NCBI RefSeq assembly: GCF_049445795.1
Contig: NZ_JBMSDT010000003.1
Location: 310,001-374,000 of the forward strand
Reading direction: 5' to 3'
Source of the DNA: Larkinella sp049445795
GTDB taxonomy: Bacteria > Bacteroidota > Bacteroidia > Cytophagales > Spirosomataceae
DNA length: 64,000 nucleotides
In this document: piece by piece, positions 1 through 9,134 of the stretch
Position numbering within the stretch: the stretch's first letter is position 1
Layout of the letters: each line of letters starts with the position of its first letter
Program-made: the position numbers and the translations under genes
Notes under the pieces: generated by a model
Told to the model about the DNA's origin: nothing
Databases searched by the model: none
What the model saw: the letters and a program-made list of their open reading frames with translations, nothing else

Positions 1-271
1 TTTCGGGCCGCACGATCTGCTTCAAATCCGGCGTGATTTCGTACAGTTTATCCGACGAACCGAAGGGCAGGTGCGGGCCGTACGTCACCACCCAGAGCCT
101 TCCGGCCCAGGGCACCACCGCGCCGGTGCCGCACTCGCCTTCGTTGTTGTACATCGCCAGGTGCGGGTAAATGCCGCTGAAAGAAGGTTTTCCCTTCGTT
201 TGAGCCAGTGACAACGGGCTCGAAACCGTCAGCCACCCCAGGAGGAAGGCCGGAAATAGGTATTTTTTCAT
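1..271 (-). CDS. Exported protein of unknown function, N-terminal part only
   Basis: The gene starts at the ATG whose complement is at 269-271 and runs off the left edge, so only the first 90 codons are visible. They open with MKKYLFPAFLLGWLTVSS and a likely signal-peptide cleavage after SLAQ, followed by a segment with GECGTGAVVPWAGRLWVV and KLYEITPDLKQ that looks like the first blade of a beta-propeller. It lies 64 bp downstream of susD on the same strand, so it is probably the third gene of the susC-susD transcript and an exported glycan-related protein. I do not recognise a named family. Confidence 0.6.
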   Translation of the reverse strand, partial: MKKYLFPAFLLGWLTVSSPLSLAQTKGKPSFSGIYPHLAMYNNEGECGTGAVVPWAGRLWVVTYGPHLPFGSSDKLYEITPDLKQIVRPE

Positions 272-335
272 CAAAACAGGATTATTACACAACTTGAGCA
301 AATCATACGGTTGGAAACCGTCGGCGGGTGGGACA

Positions 336-2018
336 TCAATAGCCCGGATTTTGGGTCAGGTTCGGGTTGACGCGCCGTTCGAGCGCCGGAATGGGCCAGA
401 GGTACTGGCGGTTTTTGTCGAACGTCCGCTGCGCGACCACTTTCACGTCGGAGCCGAAGCTCGTGTAATCGGCAATGCCGTCGTCGTCGAGGGGTGTGAC
501 GCCGGGGAACGGCCACTTGGCCCGGTTTTGAACCGCCGGATCGGGCAGACCGATCACGGGTCGTGTCAGGGCTTTTTCGGCTAACTTCCACCGGATCAGG
601 TCCATATACCGAAGCCCTTCCCGGCTAAATTCTACCCGCCGTTCGCGCCGGACAATCCGCCGGAGGTCGGCCGCGTTGGTGGTGGTCACCGCCGGATACG
701 CCGACGTTTGGGTGACCGAAACCCCGTAGGCCCGGGCACGTACTTGGTTGATGGCGTTCAGCACGCTGGCGTCGATCTCGCCGAGTTCAATTTTCGCTTC
801 AGCGTAGGTCAGCAGTATTTCGGCGTAGCGGAACAGAATGGCGTCGGCGTCTTCGCTGCGTTTGTCGGCCCAGGACTGGTCGATGCCTTTTTTCCAGAGA
901 AAACCGGTAAAGCTGGCAAAAGCTGCGACGGCCCGGGTGTCGAGGTTCGAAACGCGCCGGTTTTCCTTCGAGCTAAAAACCGTCAGCGAATCCGGGTGCG
1001 GCTGGTAGCTGTAGCCGAGCCACTGCGTTCCAAACTCCACGATGCTGGCAGTCAGGCGCGGGTCGCGGTTTTTGAAAGGCGCTCTCGGATCGTACAGGGG
1101 CGATTCGTCAATCGGTTTGCCGTCGGTGCATTCGTAGGCATCCACCATTTCACGGGTCGGAATCTGGGCACCAAAGCCGCCCGTCACCCTAGGGAGCTGG
1201 TCCTGTACGTTGGTGCCCGAGGTGAACACCTTTTGCGCTTCGTCGCGGGGAATACTGAGGATGATTTCGGGACTAGTTTCTCCGGCTTTCAGAAAAAGCT
1301 GGCTGTAGCTGGGGTGCAGCGTATAGGTTCCCGCGCCCGAAAACTGCATAATCGCCTGGGTGGCTTCTTTGGCGAGCGCCCAGTTGCCGGTATACAGGGC
1401 CGTACGTGCTTTGACGGCCAGGGCGGCCCCTTTCGTCAGGCGCTTGACGGCCGAAGCCGGGTACGACTGCGGCAGATTGGCGATGGCAAAGTCGAGTTCC
1501 TCGAAAATAAACTTGAGTACGTCGGCCTGCGGGGTGCGCGCAACGCCATAGGATTCCTCCAGCGTGAGCGGTTTGGTCATCAGCGGCACATCGCCAAAGT
1601 GCGTAATCAGCCGCGAATATTCATACGCCCGAATCAGTCGCATTTCGGCTTCTAGTTGCGTCATAATTGCCGGGGACGTGTTGGCAGCCGCCCGGTCTTT
1701 GCTCGCCAGAAAGGTGTTAGCGCGGGCGATGGCTTTGTAACAAACCGTCCAGAAAGCTTGTGCAGTGGCGTCTTCGGCGTTCATGGTGCCAAACGTCACG
1801 GCATTGCCCAGTTGGCCCCGGTGCCAGTAGTTGTCGGTAAACTGTTCGTTGTCGTTGCCCCAGAAATCGAGCCGGTACAGGTCATTGACGGCCAGTTCGA
1901 GTTCGGTCTGGTTCGAATAAAACGTGGCCGTCGACGGCTCCGAAAGCGGATTCAGATCCAGGTTATTACAGGTCGAAAAGCCGGTGGTCAGCAGGAAAAG
2001 TATGGCGAGTTTTTTCAT
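336..2018 (-). CDS. susD: SusD/RagB-family outer-membrane lipoprotein
   Basis: This 560-residue protein is the surface glycan-binding partner of a SusC transporter. It starts MKKLAILFLLTTGFSTC; Cys17 with the preceding hydrophobic stretch is the probable lipidated residue, although the lipobox (FSTC) is not ideal. The early NPLSEPSTATFYSN region, the long alpha-helical TPR-like body and the C-terminal signature AEILLTYAEAKIELGE followed by RRERRVEFSREGLRYMDLIR are typical of SusD. Length fits the family. It follows susC by about 150 bp on the same strand; the gap holds an inverted repeat of 7-nt words. The substrate cannot be read from the sequence. Confidence 0.93.
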   Translation of the reverse strand: MKKLAILFLLTTGFSTCNNLDLNPLSEPSTATFYSNQTELELAVNDLYRLDFWGNDNEQFTDNYWHRGQLGNAVTFGTMNAEDATAQAFWTVCYKAIARANTFLASKDRAAANTSPAIMTQLEAEMRLIRAYEYSRLITHFGDVPLMTKPLTLEESYGVARTPQADVLKFIFEELDFAIANLPQSYPASAVKRLTKGAALAVKARTALYTGNWALAKEATQAIMQFSGAGTYTLHPSYSQLFLKAGETSPEIILSIPRDEAQKVFTSGTNVQDQLPRVTGGFGAQIPTREMVDAYECTDGKPIDESPLYDPRAPFKNRDPRLTASIVEFGTQWLGYSYQPHPDSLTVFSSKENRRVSNLDTRAVAAFASFTGFLWKKGIDQSWADKRSEDADAILFRYAEILLTYAEAKIELGEIDASVLNAINQVRARAYGVSVTQTSAYPAVTTTNAADLRRIVRRERRVEFSREGLRYMDLIRWKLAEKALTRPVIGLPDPAVQNRAKWPFPGVTPLDDDGIADYTSFGSDVKVVAQRTFDKNRQYLWPIPALERRVNPNLTQNPGY

Positions 2019-2045
2019 GGTTGTCAGTGAGATAGAGGGATTCCC

Positions 2046-2157
2046 GTATACAGTATTCCGTTTTCGGTGTTCGCTATTCGCTATTCAATATTCGTTATTA
2101 TAATTCTTCATCATCGCTAGCGAGTATTACTCTTGAATAGCGAAAACCATATACTGC
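2046..2157. repeat. Heptamer-phased inverted repeat between susC and susD
   Basis: From 2046 the plus strand reads in 7-nt words: GTATACA, GTATTCC, GTTTTCG, GTGTTCG, CTATTCG, CTATTCA, ATATTCG. The complement of 2134-2157 reads GTATATG, GTTTTCG, CTATTCA, so the two sides can pair imperfectly after skipping whole words. It fills most of the susC-susD gap and may form a hairpin that sets the relative level of the two messages; that role is inference. Confidence 0.7.
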
Positions 2158-2166
2158 AAACCGGTT

Positions 2167-5100
2167 CTAGAATCGCAGCGTCAGGCCGCCCATCAGGGTG
2201 GTGACAATCGGGTAGGACGAACCGCCCACTTCCGGGTCCCAGTAGCGAGGGAAGCGGTGAATGGCAAACACGTCGTTGGCTGAAACATACACCCGCGTCG
2301 ATTGCAGCCCGACCCGCTGGAGCAAATTGCTCTTCAGCGTGTAGCCGAGCGTGATGTTTTTGACCCGGAAATACGCCCCGCTGATGAGCCAGAAATCTGA
2401 CATTTCGTAGTTGGCGCTCAGCGACCGCGTCGACAGGCGCGGATACCGGGCCTGAAGGTTCTGGTCGGCGGTGTTGGTTTTGCTCCAGAACTGCCCGACC
2501 ATTTCCTGCGGCACATTCCCGAAAGCTTCGGCAAACGGGCGAACAATGTCGTCGGGCAGTCGGCTGAGTTTCTTGCCCACGCCCTGCACCACCAGCCCCA
2601 GATCAAAACCGTTGTAATCGACACGGAGCGTGCTGCCGTACTGGTAGCGGGGCAACGAACCGCCCAGCAGCATCTTGTCGTCGGGTGTAATTTTGCCGTC
2701 GTTGTTGAGGTCCACGTAGCGCACGTCGCCCGCCGTGACGTTGGTGTTCAGCCGGGGCGAGTTGGTGGCTTCGTCCTGCGTCTGGTACAGCCCCGCCGAG
2801 CGATAGCCGAACCATTCGTTGTATTCGCTGCCTTTAAACGTGGACTGGCTGCCCAGAATCTGCGTTCCTTTCAAATCCACAATCTTCGACTTGGCATCCG
2901 AGAGATTGAAGGCAATCGAGTAGTTGACCTTGCCAACGCGGTCGCGCCAGCTCGACTCCAGCTCCCAGCCTTTCACGTCCAGAATTCCGGCGTTCTGCTG
3001 CGGGCGTTCGTAACCCAGGTACAGCGGAATGTCGAGCGCGAGCAGAATGTCGTAAGTACGTTTGTGGTAATAATCCGCCGTGACCGTGAGCCGGTTTTTC
3101 AGGAAAGCCGCGTCCAGACCGGCGTCCAGCGTCCGGGTGGTTTCCCAGGAAATATTCTGAACGGCATAATCGACCTGCCCACCGCCGTTGAGCGGCACCA
3201 CGACGCCATTCTGGTAAAACAGCGCATTGCTGAAGCTGATGGTGGCCTGATACGGGTAATTGCCGATGCGTTCGTTGCCCACCACGCCGTACGAACCGCG
3301 CAGTTTCAGGAACGAAATCCAGGAATTGTTCCGCAAAAAATTCTCTTCCGACACCGTCCACCCGGCCGACACCGAGGGAAACAACGCATCGCGGTACTGG
3401 CTGCTGAAGCGCGACGACTGGTCGTAGCGGAGGTTGCCCTGGAGGTAATATTTGTTCTTGTAATCGTATTTCACCCGCCCGAAAACCGACCGTAGGGCTA
3501 CTTCGCTGGCATTGCCCGCATTATCGCGCAATTCCTGCGAACCGGCGTTGAGGTACGGAAAATCCGTCAGGGCAAAACCGCTGCGCGAGGCCGTCAGCGA
3601 TTCGCCCCGGTTATAGATTTCCTCGTAACCGCCCAGCACGTCGATGTTGTGGCCGCCCGCAAAATCCCGGTTGTAGTTCGCCAGCAACTGCCCCGTTACG
3701 GCCAGTCCTTCGTTCCGGCCTTCGGTAAGCGTCGTGCGGGCCTGGTTGCTGAACGAACTCGGCGTGCCATCGGGATTGGTGAAGGCAATCCGCTTGGAGA
3801 ACGTTTTGGTTTTGTCCAGGTCGATCGTGGGCGAAATCAGCGCCGTTAGTGTCAGACCGGACATGGGTTTGAAGTTGAACGCCAGCCGACCCAGCAATTG
3901 GTTGTAAGCGCCCCGGGACGTACCGCCTTCATTCAGTTGCGCAATCGGATTGCGGCCATCTTTCGCCAGGGCGTACCGGCCGTCCGAATAAAAATCGTCG
4001 TAAATCGCGGGCATCACCCGGGCTTCGTAAATTGGGTTGATCACCGGGGCCAGCGTGTTCGTGCGTTTGTAAGCCACGTCCAGGTTCACGCCCAGTTTGG
4101 TGTTGATTTGCAGGTCGTTATTAACCCGGAAGAGCAGCCGTTCGTAGGAGTAATTGGTGTAAAACGCATCCTGCTTCGTGTAGCCGAGCGACGCTTTGGT
4201 CTTGATTTTACCCGTTCCCATCGTGAAAACCAGGTCGTGCCGGACGCGGGGCGCGTAGGTTTTGGTCATAACGGTTTTCTGCCAGTCGGTGTTGGCAAAC
4301 GGAAACCGGTCGGGCGTTTCGCGGTTGTACTTCGCAAAATTATCGATGTAATCCTGGGCATACGGCCCGGTCGAGGAACCGTCGTTGGTGGCCTGCTCGT
4401 TGAACAGCCGCATGTACTCGGGGGCGCTCACGTAGACGGGCAGGGCCGTGGCTTTCTGCACGCCGTATTCGGCGGTGTATTCCAGGCTGCTGACGCCTTC
4501 TTTGGCCCGTTTCGTGGTGACGAGCACCACCCCGGCGGCCCCGCGCGACCCGTAGATGGCGGCCGAAGCGGCATCTTTCAGCACGGTAATGTTCTCCACG
4601 TCGTTCGGATTCACGTTGTCGATGTTGCTCACCGGCACACCGTCCAGAATGATCAGCGGGCTGTTGGTGCCGAGCGTCGTGATGCCCCGAATCAGGATGC
4701 TCGAACTGGCCCCCGGCGCTCCACTGCTGCGGGTCACCGACACGCCCGCGATGCTGCCCTGCAAGGCATCCGAAACCTGGACGGTTTGTCGCCCGCCCAC
4801 GTCCCGGGCCTCAATGGTCGACAGGGCGCCGGTCAGATCTTTCTTTTTCTGCGTACCGTAGCCCACCACCACCACTTCTTCCAGCGAGTTGTCGCCGGGT
4901 TTCAGGCTGATGTTCAAAACCGCCTGATCGGTGAGCGTGACTTCCTGGCTCTGGTAGCCGACAAACGAGTAGATCAGCACCACCGGACCGGCGTCGGGGA
5001 CGGAGAGCCGGTATTGTCCGTCGGCGTCGGTCACGGTGCCGCGGGTGGTTCCTTTCACGACAATACTGACGCCCGGCAGGTCTTTTTCCTGCTCGTCGGT

Positions 5101-5190
5101 CACTTTGCCGCTGACCTGACGGCTTTGAGCCAGCAGGGCCGTCCATCCGTACAAAAACAGTCCGAGACTGAGTAGAAATTTTTGTCGCAT
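2167..5190 (-). CDS. susC: SusC/RagA-family TonB-dependent outer-membrane receptor
   Basis: I chose the start at 5190 (MRQKFLLSLGLFLYGW, a good signal peptide ending at LLAQ), giving 1007 residues; the open frame extends 65 codons further without signal character. Residues about 26-98 are a carboxypeptidase-D-like regulatory domain, 105-112 the EVVVVGYG segment typical of SusC, then a plug domain (DALQGSIAGV, ILIRG, NPNDVENITVLKDAASAAIYG) and a 22-strand-type barrel ending in an aromatic Phe (GGLTLRF). It imports oligosaccharides across the outer membrane using TonB energy, with SusD as the lid. Transcription is divergent from the membrane protein at 5365. Confidence 0.95.
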   Translation of the reverse strand: MRQKFLLSLGLFLYGWTALLAQSRQVSGKVTDEQEKDLPGVSIVVKGTTRGTVTDADGQYRLSVPDAGPVVLIYSFVGYQSQEVTLTDQAVLNISLKPGDNSLEEVVVVGYGTQKKKDLTGALSTIEARDVGGRQTVQVSDALQGSIAGVSVTRSSGAPGASSSILIRGITTLGTNSPLIILDGVPVSNIDNVNPNDVENITVLKDAASAAIYGSRGAAGVVLVTTKRAKEGVSSLEYTAEYGVQKATALPVYVSAPEYMRLFNEQATNDGSSTGPYAQDYIDNFAKYNRETPDRFPFANTDWQKTVMTKTYAPRVRHDLVFTMGTGKIKTKASLGYTKQDAFYTNYSYERLLFRVNNDLQINTKLGVNLDVAYKRTNTLAPVINPIYEARVMPAIYDDFYSDGRYALAKDGRNPIAQLNEGGTSRGAYNQLLGRLAFNFKPMSGLTLTALISPTIDLDKTKTFSKRIAFTNPDGTPSSFSNQARTTLTEGRNEGLAVTGQLLANYNRDFAGGHNIDVLGGYEEIYNRGESLTASRSGFALTDFPYLNAGSQELRDNAGNASEVALRSVFGRVKYDYKNKYYLQGNLRYDQSSRFSSQYRDALFPSVSAGWTVSEENFLRNNSWISFLKLRGSYGVVGNERIGNYPYQATISFSNALFYQNGVVVPLNGGGQVDYAVQNISWETTRTLDAGLDAAFLKNRLTVTADYYHKRTYDILLALDIPLYLGYERPQQNAGILDVKGWELESSWRDRVGKVNYSIAFNLSDAKSKIVDLKGTQILGSQSTFKGSEYNEWFGYRSAGLYQTQDEATNSPRLNTNVTAGDVRYVDLNNDGKITPDDKMLLGGSLPRYQYGSTLRVDYNGFDLGLVVQGVGKKLSRLPDDIVRPFAEAFGNVPQEMVGQFWSKTNTADQNLQARYPRLSTRSLSANYEMSDFWLISGAYFRVKNITLGYTLKSNLLQRVGLQSTRVYVSANDVFAIHRFPRYWDPEVGGSSYPIVTTLMGGLTLRF

Positions 5191-5257
5191 AATTTTCCGA
5201 TATTTATTGGTCAGTGCCGGTTTGGGCCGGAGTGGGTTTGAGAAAAGTTGGAGTTCA

Positions 5258-5265
5258 CAAAGGTA
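5258..5265 (-). promoter_or_regulatory. Candidate -7 element of the susCD promoter
   Basis: On the minus strand this octamer reads TACCTTTG, an exact match to the Bacteroidota -7 consensus TAnnTTTG. It lies about 68 bp upstream of the susC ATG, leaving a leader of about 60 nt. I see no convincing -33 TTTG at the usual distance, so the call rests on the -7 element and position alone. Confidence 0.45.
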
Positions 5266-5364
5266 AAGTTGTATTATCTGTTGATGGGAGAAGAAGCCCT
5301 GCCCATTTGGCTGACCAAAATTATGGACAAGCAAACGTTCTGAATGAGAATAGATTAGCCCGTG

Positions 5365-6699
5365 ATGGTTACCGAAAATGGACAAGGAAAAGCGGAGTTT
5401 TACCTCGATCTGGAGCGTTGCTGCCAGCGGGTGAGCGAGGTCTATGGGAACCCCGACTGGATGGCGTGGACCAACAGCGACTACATCCGGCTGAGCCGCA
5501 TTCTGTTTCGGCAGACCAACGTGCAGATCAGCCCGAACACGCTGAAACGGATTTTCGGCAAGATCAAAACCGATTCGCGTTATTACCCGCAGAAAGCCAC
5601 GCGCGACGCGCTGGCGAGTTACGTCGGCTACCCGGACTGGGAGCGGTTTGTGCAGGCGCAGAAAACCGTTGAGGTGCCAATCGAAAAGAAAGTAGCCATG
5701 TCCGTGCGGCCACCTTTGCCGGTTTTGGTGGAAAATCGCCCGGAACCCTCAAGGACTGGCCGGAAAGGGCGGTTTTGGGCGTCGGCCGGTCTGGCGCTGG
5801 GGGTGATGGCGCTGGTGGTCTGGCTCCGGCAAACCGTCGAACCGGCCGGGCCCGTGCAGTTGATTTGCCGGAATCCACTGGGCGAAAATCCGCATTCGGC
5901 GGTTTTTAGCATACAACGCCCCAACCCAAATTCGTCCGAATCAGCGGTTTACGTGATTCAGTATGGCGACGGAAAACGGGAGCGCATCGACCCGGCCGAC
6001 AGCCTGCACACGCACTATTACGAGCGGCCGGGGCGCTACTTTGCCATTCTTCAGCGCGACGGCAGAAATCTGGACACAGCGACGGTGTATTTGCGGACCA
6101 AAGGCTGGACGGCTACGGCGGATATGCGGCACGACACAACGCGGGTGTATCCGGTGGCGGTGGAGAACCTATTCGTCAACGGACGCTGGAGCGTTAGCCC
6201 CGTCGAACTGGCTCGGGCGGGGATCGATACGAACCGGACGTTTTTTGTGCATTTCATCAACAGCCAGCCAACCACCATCGACGGCGATAATTTTGAGCTG
6301 ACGGCCCGCATAAAAACCTCGCCCGACCGCGCGGGCGTCCGGTGTTCGCAGGTTGGCCTGACGGTTTGGGGGGAATCGTCGGAACACCGTTTCGATGTCA
6401 TGAAGCCCGGTTGCGTACACTGGATTGAACTGCAAACCTCGGAGCAGTGGAAGCGCGGCCAACGGGATGACCTGAGTTTTCTGGGTGCCGATCTGCGGGC
6501 GGGCGGAACCCTGAGGCTGGCCGTGATCGACCGGCGAGTCCGGATTTTTATCAACAACAAACCGGTTTACGAAACCCGATACACCCAACCGCTTCGGCGG
6601 ATCTACGGCGTTCGGATTCAGTTTGCCGGGGTCGGAACGGTCGAATCGTTCGCCTTAAAGGACCGGAAAACCGGGGCGGTTTTTAACGGGAATTTTTGA
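5365..6699 (+). CDS. Membrane-anchored protein with N-terminal helical module, unknown function
   Basis: The ATG at 5365 follows an in-frame GTG at 5362; the protein has 444 residues. Residues 1-97 form a helical module with SPNTLKRIFGKIK and ALASYVGYPDWERF, a pattern I associate with the N-termini of many Cytophagales proteins and which looks DNA-binding-like. One transmembrane segment follows at 138-154. The outer part includes a PKD-like stretch (YVIQYGDGKRERIDPAD) and a C-terminal region resembling a laminin-G/concanavalin-like fold (FFVHFINSQP, FELTARIKTS, RVRIFINNKPVYETRY). Divergent placement 174 bp from susC suggests a role as glycan sensor or regulator of that locus. This is inference, and I cannot name the family. 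Confidence 0.75.
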   Translation: MVTENGQGKAEFYLDLERCCQRVSEVYGNPDWMAWTNSDYIRLSRILFRQTNVQISPNTLKRIFGKIKTDSRYYPQKATRDALASYVGYPDWERFVQAQKTVEVPIEKKVAMSVRPPLPVLVENRPEPSRTGRKGRFWASAGLALGVMALVVWLRQTVEPAGPVQLICRNPLGENPHSAVFSIQRPNPNSSESAVYVIQYGDGKRERIDPADSLHTHYYERPGRYFAILQRDGRNLDTATVYLRTKGWTATADMRHDTTRVYPVAVENLFVNGRWSVSPVELARAGIDTNRTFFVHFINSQPTTIDGDNFELTARIKTSPDRAGVRCSQVGLTVWGESSEHRFDVMKPGCVHWIELQTSEQWKRGQRDDLSFLGADLRAGGTLRLAVIDRRVRIFINNKPVYETRYTQPLRRIYGVRIQFAGVGTVESFALKDRKTGAVFNGNF

Positions 6700-6713
6700 T
6701 CGGCCGCCCGGTT

Positions 6714-7826
6714 TCAGTCCTCAACCGGAAGGGTATGGGGCAAAACCGAAACGCCCTGGTCGACGTGGACGATGTAGGCTTTACCGCCCGCCCGCTCGAT
6801 GGCTTCGGCCACGGCTTCCGGGTTTTCGGGTGCGTAGGCAAACATGCAGCCGCCCCCGCCCGAGCCGTTGATTTTGCCGCCGTAAGCTCCGGCCCGGAGT
6901 GCTTCGTCGATCATGCGGTCAATTTTGGGTGTCGAAACCCGCTTGGCGTTCTGCAGGCTGGTTTGGTGGATCGTCAGCAAAGCGCCCAATCGATGGTGGT
7001 CAATCGTTCCTGTTCGGAACATCGCCAGCGCTTCCCGCAGCACGTCGCGGTCGGAGAGGTTGCCTTTCAGCAAGGCCATTTCGTCCGGCGTCAGGATGGA
7101 ACGGTATTCGTCGGCTGCTCCCAGTGGATGAGTGGTGAGCGAAAAACCGGGATCGTATCGCCGGATTTTCTCCATCGCGCCCAACATCCCGAATTTAACG
7201 TGCCGCAACACGCCAATGGTATCTTTCGGCTGGCGGGAATCGCCCAGCACAAACGTGCCCAGTTGAGACGGAAACGACTCGAGGTGAAGGACCGGTTTCG
7301 ATTCGAGGTAAATCACACCTCCGACCGCCGTGGCGTAATGGTCCATCATGCCGCCGGGTTCGCCAAATTCCAGAATTTCCGCCGTATACGCCAGTTCGGC
7401 CAGCCGCCTGGGGGACAACGACTGCGGCTGGTTGGCGAACTGGTTGAGAATGGCCAACCAGGTGATCAGCAGGGCCGAGGAACTGGACGTGCCCGAATTG
7501 ATGGGAATAGTTCCCCGGACTTCGCCCTGAATCCCGTTCGAAAACTGGAAGCCTTCCCGCAGCAATACGTTGATCGCCGAGCGGAAATAATCCCGGTCGT
7601 GCTGGTAAGGCAGGGGAAGCGTCCGGAGCGAAAACCGTTCTTCGGCGTCGATGTCGGGCAGCGACAACTGAACCTCCGGTTGAGACATCGGCTCGGCGGT
7701 TATGCGAATGCGTCGGGAGATGGCCGCGGCAATCACCGGCAATCCCAGGTAATCCTGGTGTTCCCCAAACAGGCAAATGCGGCCGGGCGTGGAAATCGAA
7801 AGGGGTATAGGCATTGTTACGTCCAT
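6714..7826 (-). CDS. GHMP kinase of the galactokinase type
   Basis: The protein of 370 residues (ATG at 7826; an in-frame GTG precedes it at 7829) is a small-molecule sugar kinase. Residues 15-28 GRICLFGEHQDYLG match the galactokinase signature, 108-118 PINSGTSSSSA is the ATP-binding glycine/serine loop, and 313-329 GGKINGSGGGGCMF is the third GHMP motif. Glu-His-x-Asp in motif 1 is the sugar-binding set. The start is only 6 bp from the stop of the DUF3472 gene, so the two are one transcript. The substrate is open: galactose is the default, but the GH109-like first gene of the operon makes GalNAc or another amino sugar worth considering. Confidence 0.85.
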   Translation of the reverse strand: MDVTMPIPLSISTPGRICLFGEHQDYLGLPVIAAAISRRIRITAEPMSQPEVQLSLPDIDAEERFSLRTLPLPYQHDRDYFRSAINVLLREGFQFSNGIQGEVRGTIPINSGTSSSSALLITWLAILNQFANQPQSLSPRRLAELAYTAEILEFGEPGGMMDHYATAVGGVIYLESKPVLHLESFPSQLGTFVLGDSRQPKDTIGVLRHVKFGMLGAMEKIRRYDPGFSLTTHPLGAADEYRSILTPDEMALLKGNLSDRDVLREALAMFRTGTIDHHRLGALLTIHQTSLQNAKRVSTPKIDRMIDEALRAGAYGGKINGSGGGGCMFAYAPENPEAVAEAIERAGGKAYIVHVDQGVSVLPHTLPVED

Positions 7827-7832
7827 CACAAA

Positions 7833-9128
7833 TTAAGGTAATTGGGAAAAATTAACCGACGGCGCTTTGCGGAGCGGTTGTCGGGTAAACGTGGCGTTGA
7901 GCGGAACGGCGTCGTCGAAGAAGCCGCAGTTCTTCAGAAAAAACCGGTTGGAGGGCAGCAACCCGCCCGCGTAATCCTGCCGAAAAGCGGCCCGGGCTGT
8001 GGCATCGCCCGTAAACCGAGCCGTCAGCACTTCCTGCCAGACGCCGTCTTTGGTGCAAACCCACTGATTTCCAAAGGCGACCTGCCGCGCAATGTTACCA
8101 GTATTCGGAATAAAGTTTTCCAGAAAAGAATGGAATGACTTCAAATAGGTCGTGGTTTTGGGCCGCTTGAAGCTGGCGATAAGCTTCCATTGCTGGTTTT
8201 CGGCATCCGAAAAATACGCCGTGTAAGTGGTGTAACCGCCGTCGGTCGGTTGGCCCCGGAGCAAAAACCGGTACGTCCGGCCTGCTTGCCAGTTGTAGCG
8301 CAAGTAGCTTTGCCCGCCCGAGCCTTCGTTGCCGAAGTCGTTGGTCGTGACGCCCGCGCCTTTTTTCGCCAGCAAAATTTTCTGGTCGTCCGGGATGTCC
8401 TTCGGGTTATCGGTTTTGAACGGACTCCAGACCGAAAACAGAACCCGGCGCTCGGTCGGCGAATTGACCTGTATCCCGAAATAGCCTTCGGCAAACCCGT
8501 TCGCCATGAAGTAGGAGCCGATCACGTCGCTGCCTTCGGGAACCGTGATTTCGTTGTAAAACCACTCGGTATCCGAATTTTCAGGAGTGGTATACTTCAG
8601 GTGAACAGACGGGCCACGGCGTCCCCAGTAAAAGAAATTGCCTTCGTTGGTCCGCACAAAAACCGTCTTTTCATCCATCGCGTTGCCACTGATGCCCAAC
8701 TCACGCAACTGCCCGAAAGCCGGGCCGGTTTTGCTTAGTCCCTGAACGTCAATCCGGACGTAACCCGGTTTCTGAACCGCCCACTCGCCGAGAAAATACT
8801 CCTTTTCCGCACTTCCGCTGGCCGAAAACTGGACCGGTTTTCCCAAAACCGTTACGCGGAGGTTGCTTTCGCCCTCCGGGACGCTCAGGACCGCCGACAG
8901 TTTCAACTTTCCGGCGCGGGCAAACCGCACGTAGGCCGAAACAACGGCTTCCGGCTGCGTCCAGTCAGTGAGGCCGTTGTTGGTGATGTTGGGGGATTGG
9001 TCAAGGGAGGTTGTCACCCAGGCGTTGCCGCCCAGCGGAACCGACAAGCGATTTGCGTCGTGCGAATCGCTTGTCGGCGTAAACAGCCAGGTACTAGCCA
9101 GGAAAAGGATGAAGGATAGGATAGTCAT
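7833..9128 (-). CDS. DUF3472 protein with N-terminal DUF5077-like domain, exported
   Basis: This 431-residue protein has a signal peptide (MTILSFILFLASTWLF, mature from about residue 18). Residues about 25-150 resemble the DUF5077 beta-sandwich (NAWVTTSLDQSPNITNNGLTDW), and residues about 160-345 carry the DUF3472 pattern YFMANGFAEGYFGIQVNS and RRVLFSVWSPF with GAGVTTNDFGNEGSGGQSY. DUF3472 proteins occur in polysaccharide loci and are thought to bind carbohydrate; no activity is established to my knowledge. It sits between the GH109-like gene (6 bp upstream) and the GHMP kinase (6 bp downstream), so it very likely acts on the same sugar outside the cytoplasm. Confidence 0.82.
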   Translation of the reverse strand: MTILSFILFLASTWLFTPTSDSHDANRLSVPLGGNAWVTTSLDQSPNITNNGLTDWTQPEAVVSAYVRFARAGKLKLSAVLSVPEGESNLRVTVLGKPVQFSASGSAEKEYFLGEWAVQKPGYVRIDVQGLSKTGPAFGQLRELGISGNAMDEKTVFVRTNEGNFFYWGRRGPSVHLKYTTPENSDTEWFYNEITVPEGSDVIGSYFMANGFAEGYFGIQVNSPTERRVLFSVWSPFKTDNPKDIPDDQKILLAKKGAGVTTNDFGNEGSGGQSYLRYNWQAGRTYRFLLRGQPTDGGYTTYTAYFSDAENQQWKLIASFKRPKTTTYLKSFHSFLENFIPNTGNIARQVAFGNQWVCTKDGVWQEVLTARFTGDATARAAFRQDYAGGLLPSNRFFLKNCGFFDDAVPLNATFTRQPLRKAPSVNFSQLP

Positions 9129-9134
9129 TCGGTC

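Noticed and set aside
3898..5175. Long plus-strand open frame (425 codons) antisense to susC
   Set aside because: It lies wholly inside a well-supported gene, has no signal peptide or known motif, and reflects GC-rich third-position bias.
7833..7835. Possible frameshift joining the DUF3472 and GHMP kinase frames
   Set aside because: Both have complete termini and own start and stop codons; close spacing is normal operon packing.
6696..7841. Plus-strand open frame of 381 codons antisense to the GHMP kinase
   Set aside because: The kinase motifs on the other strand are complete; this frame has no recognisable domain.
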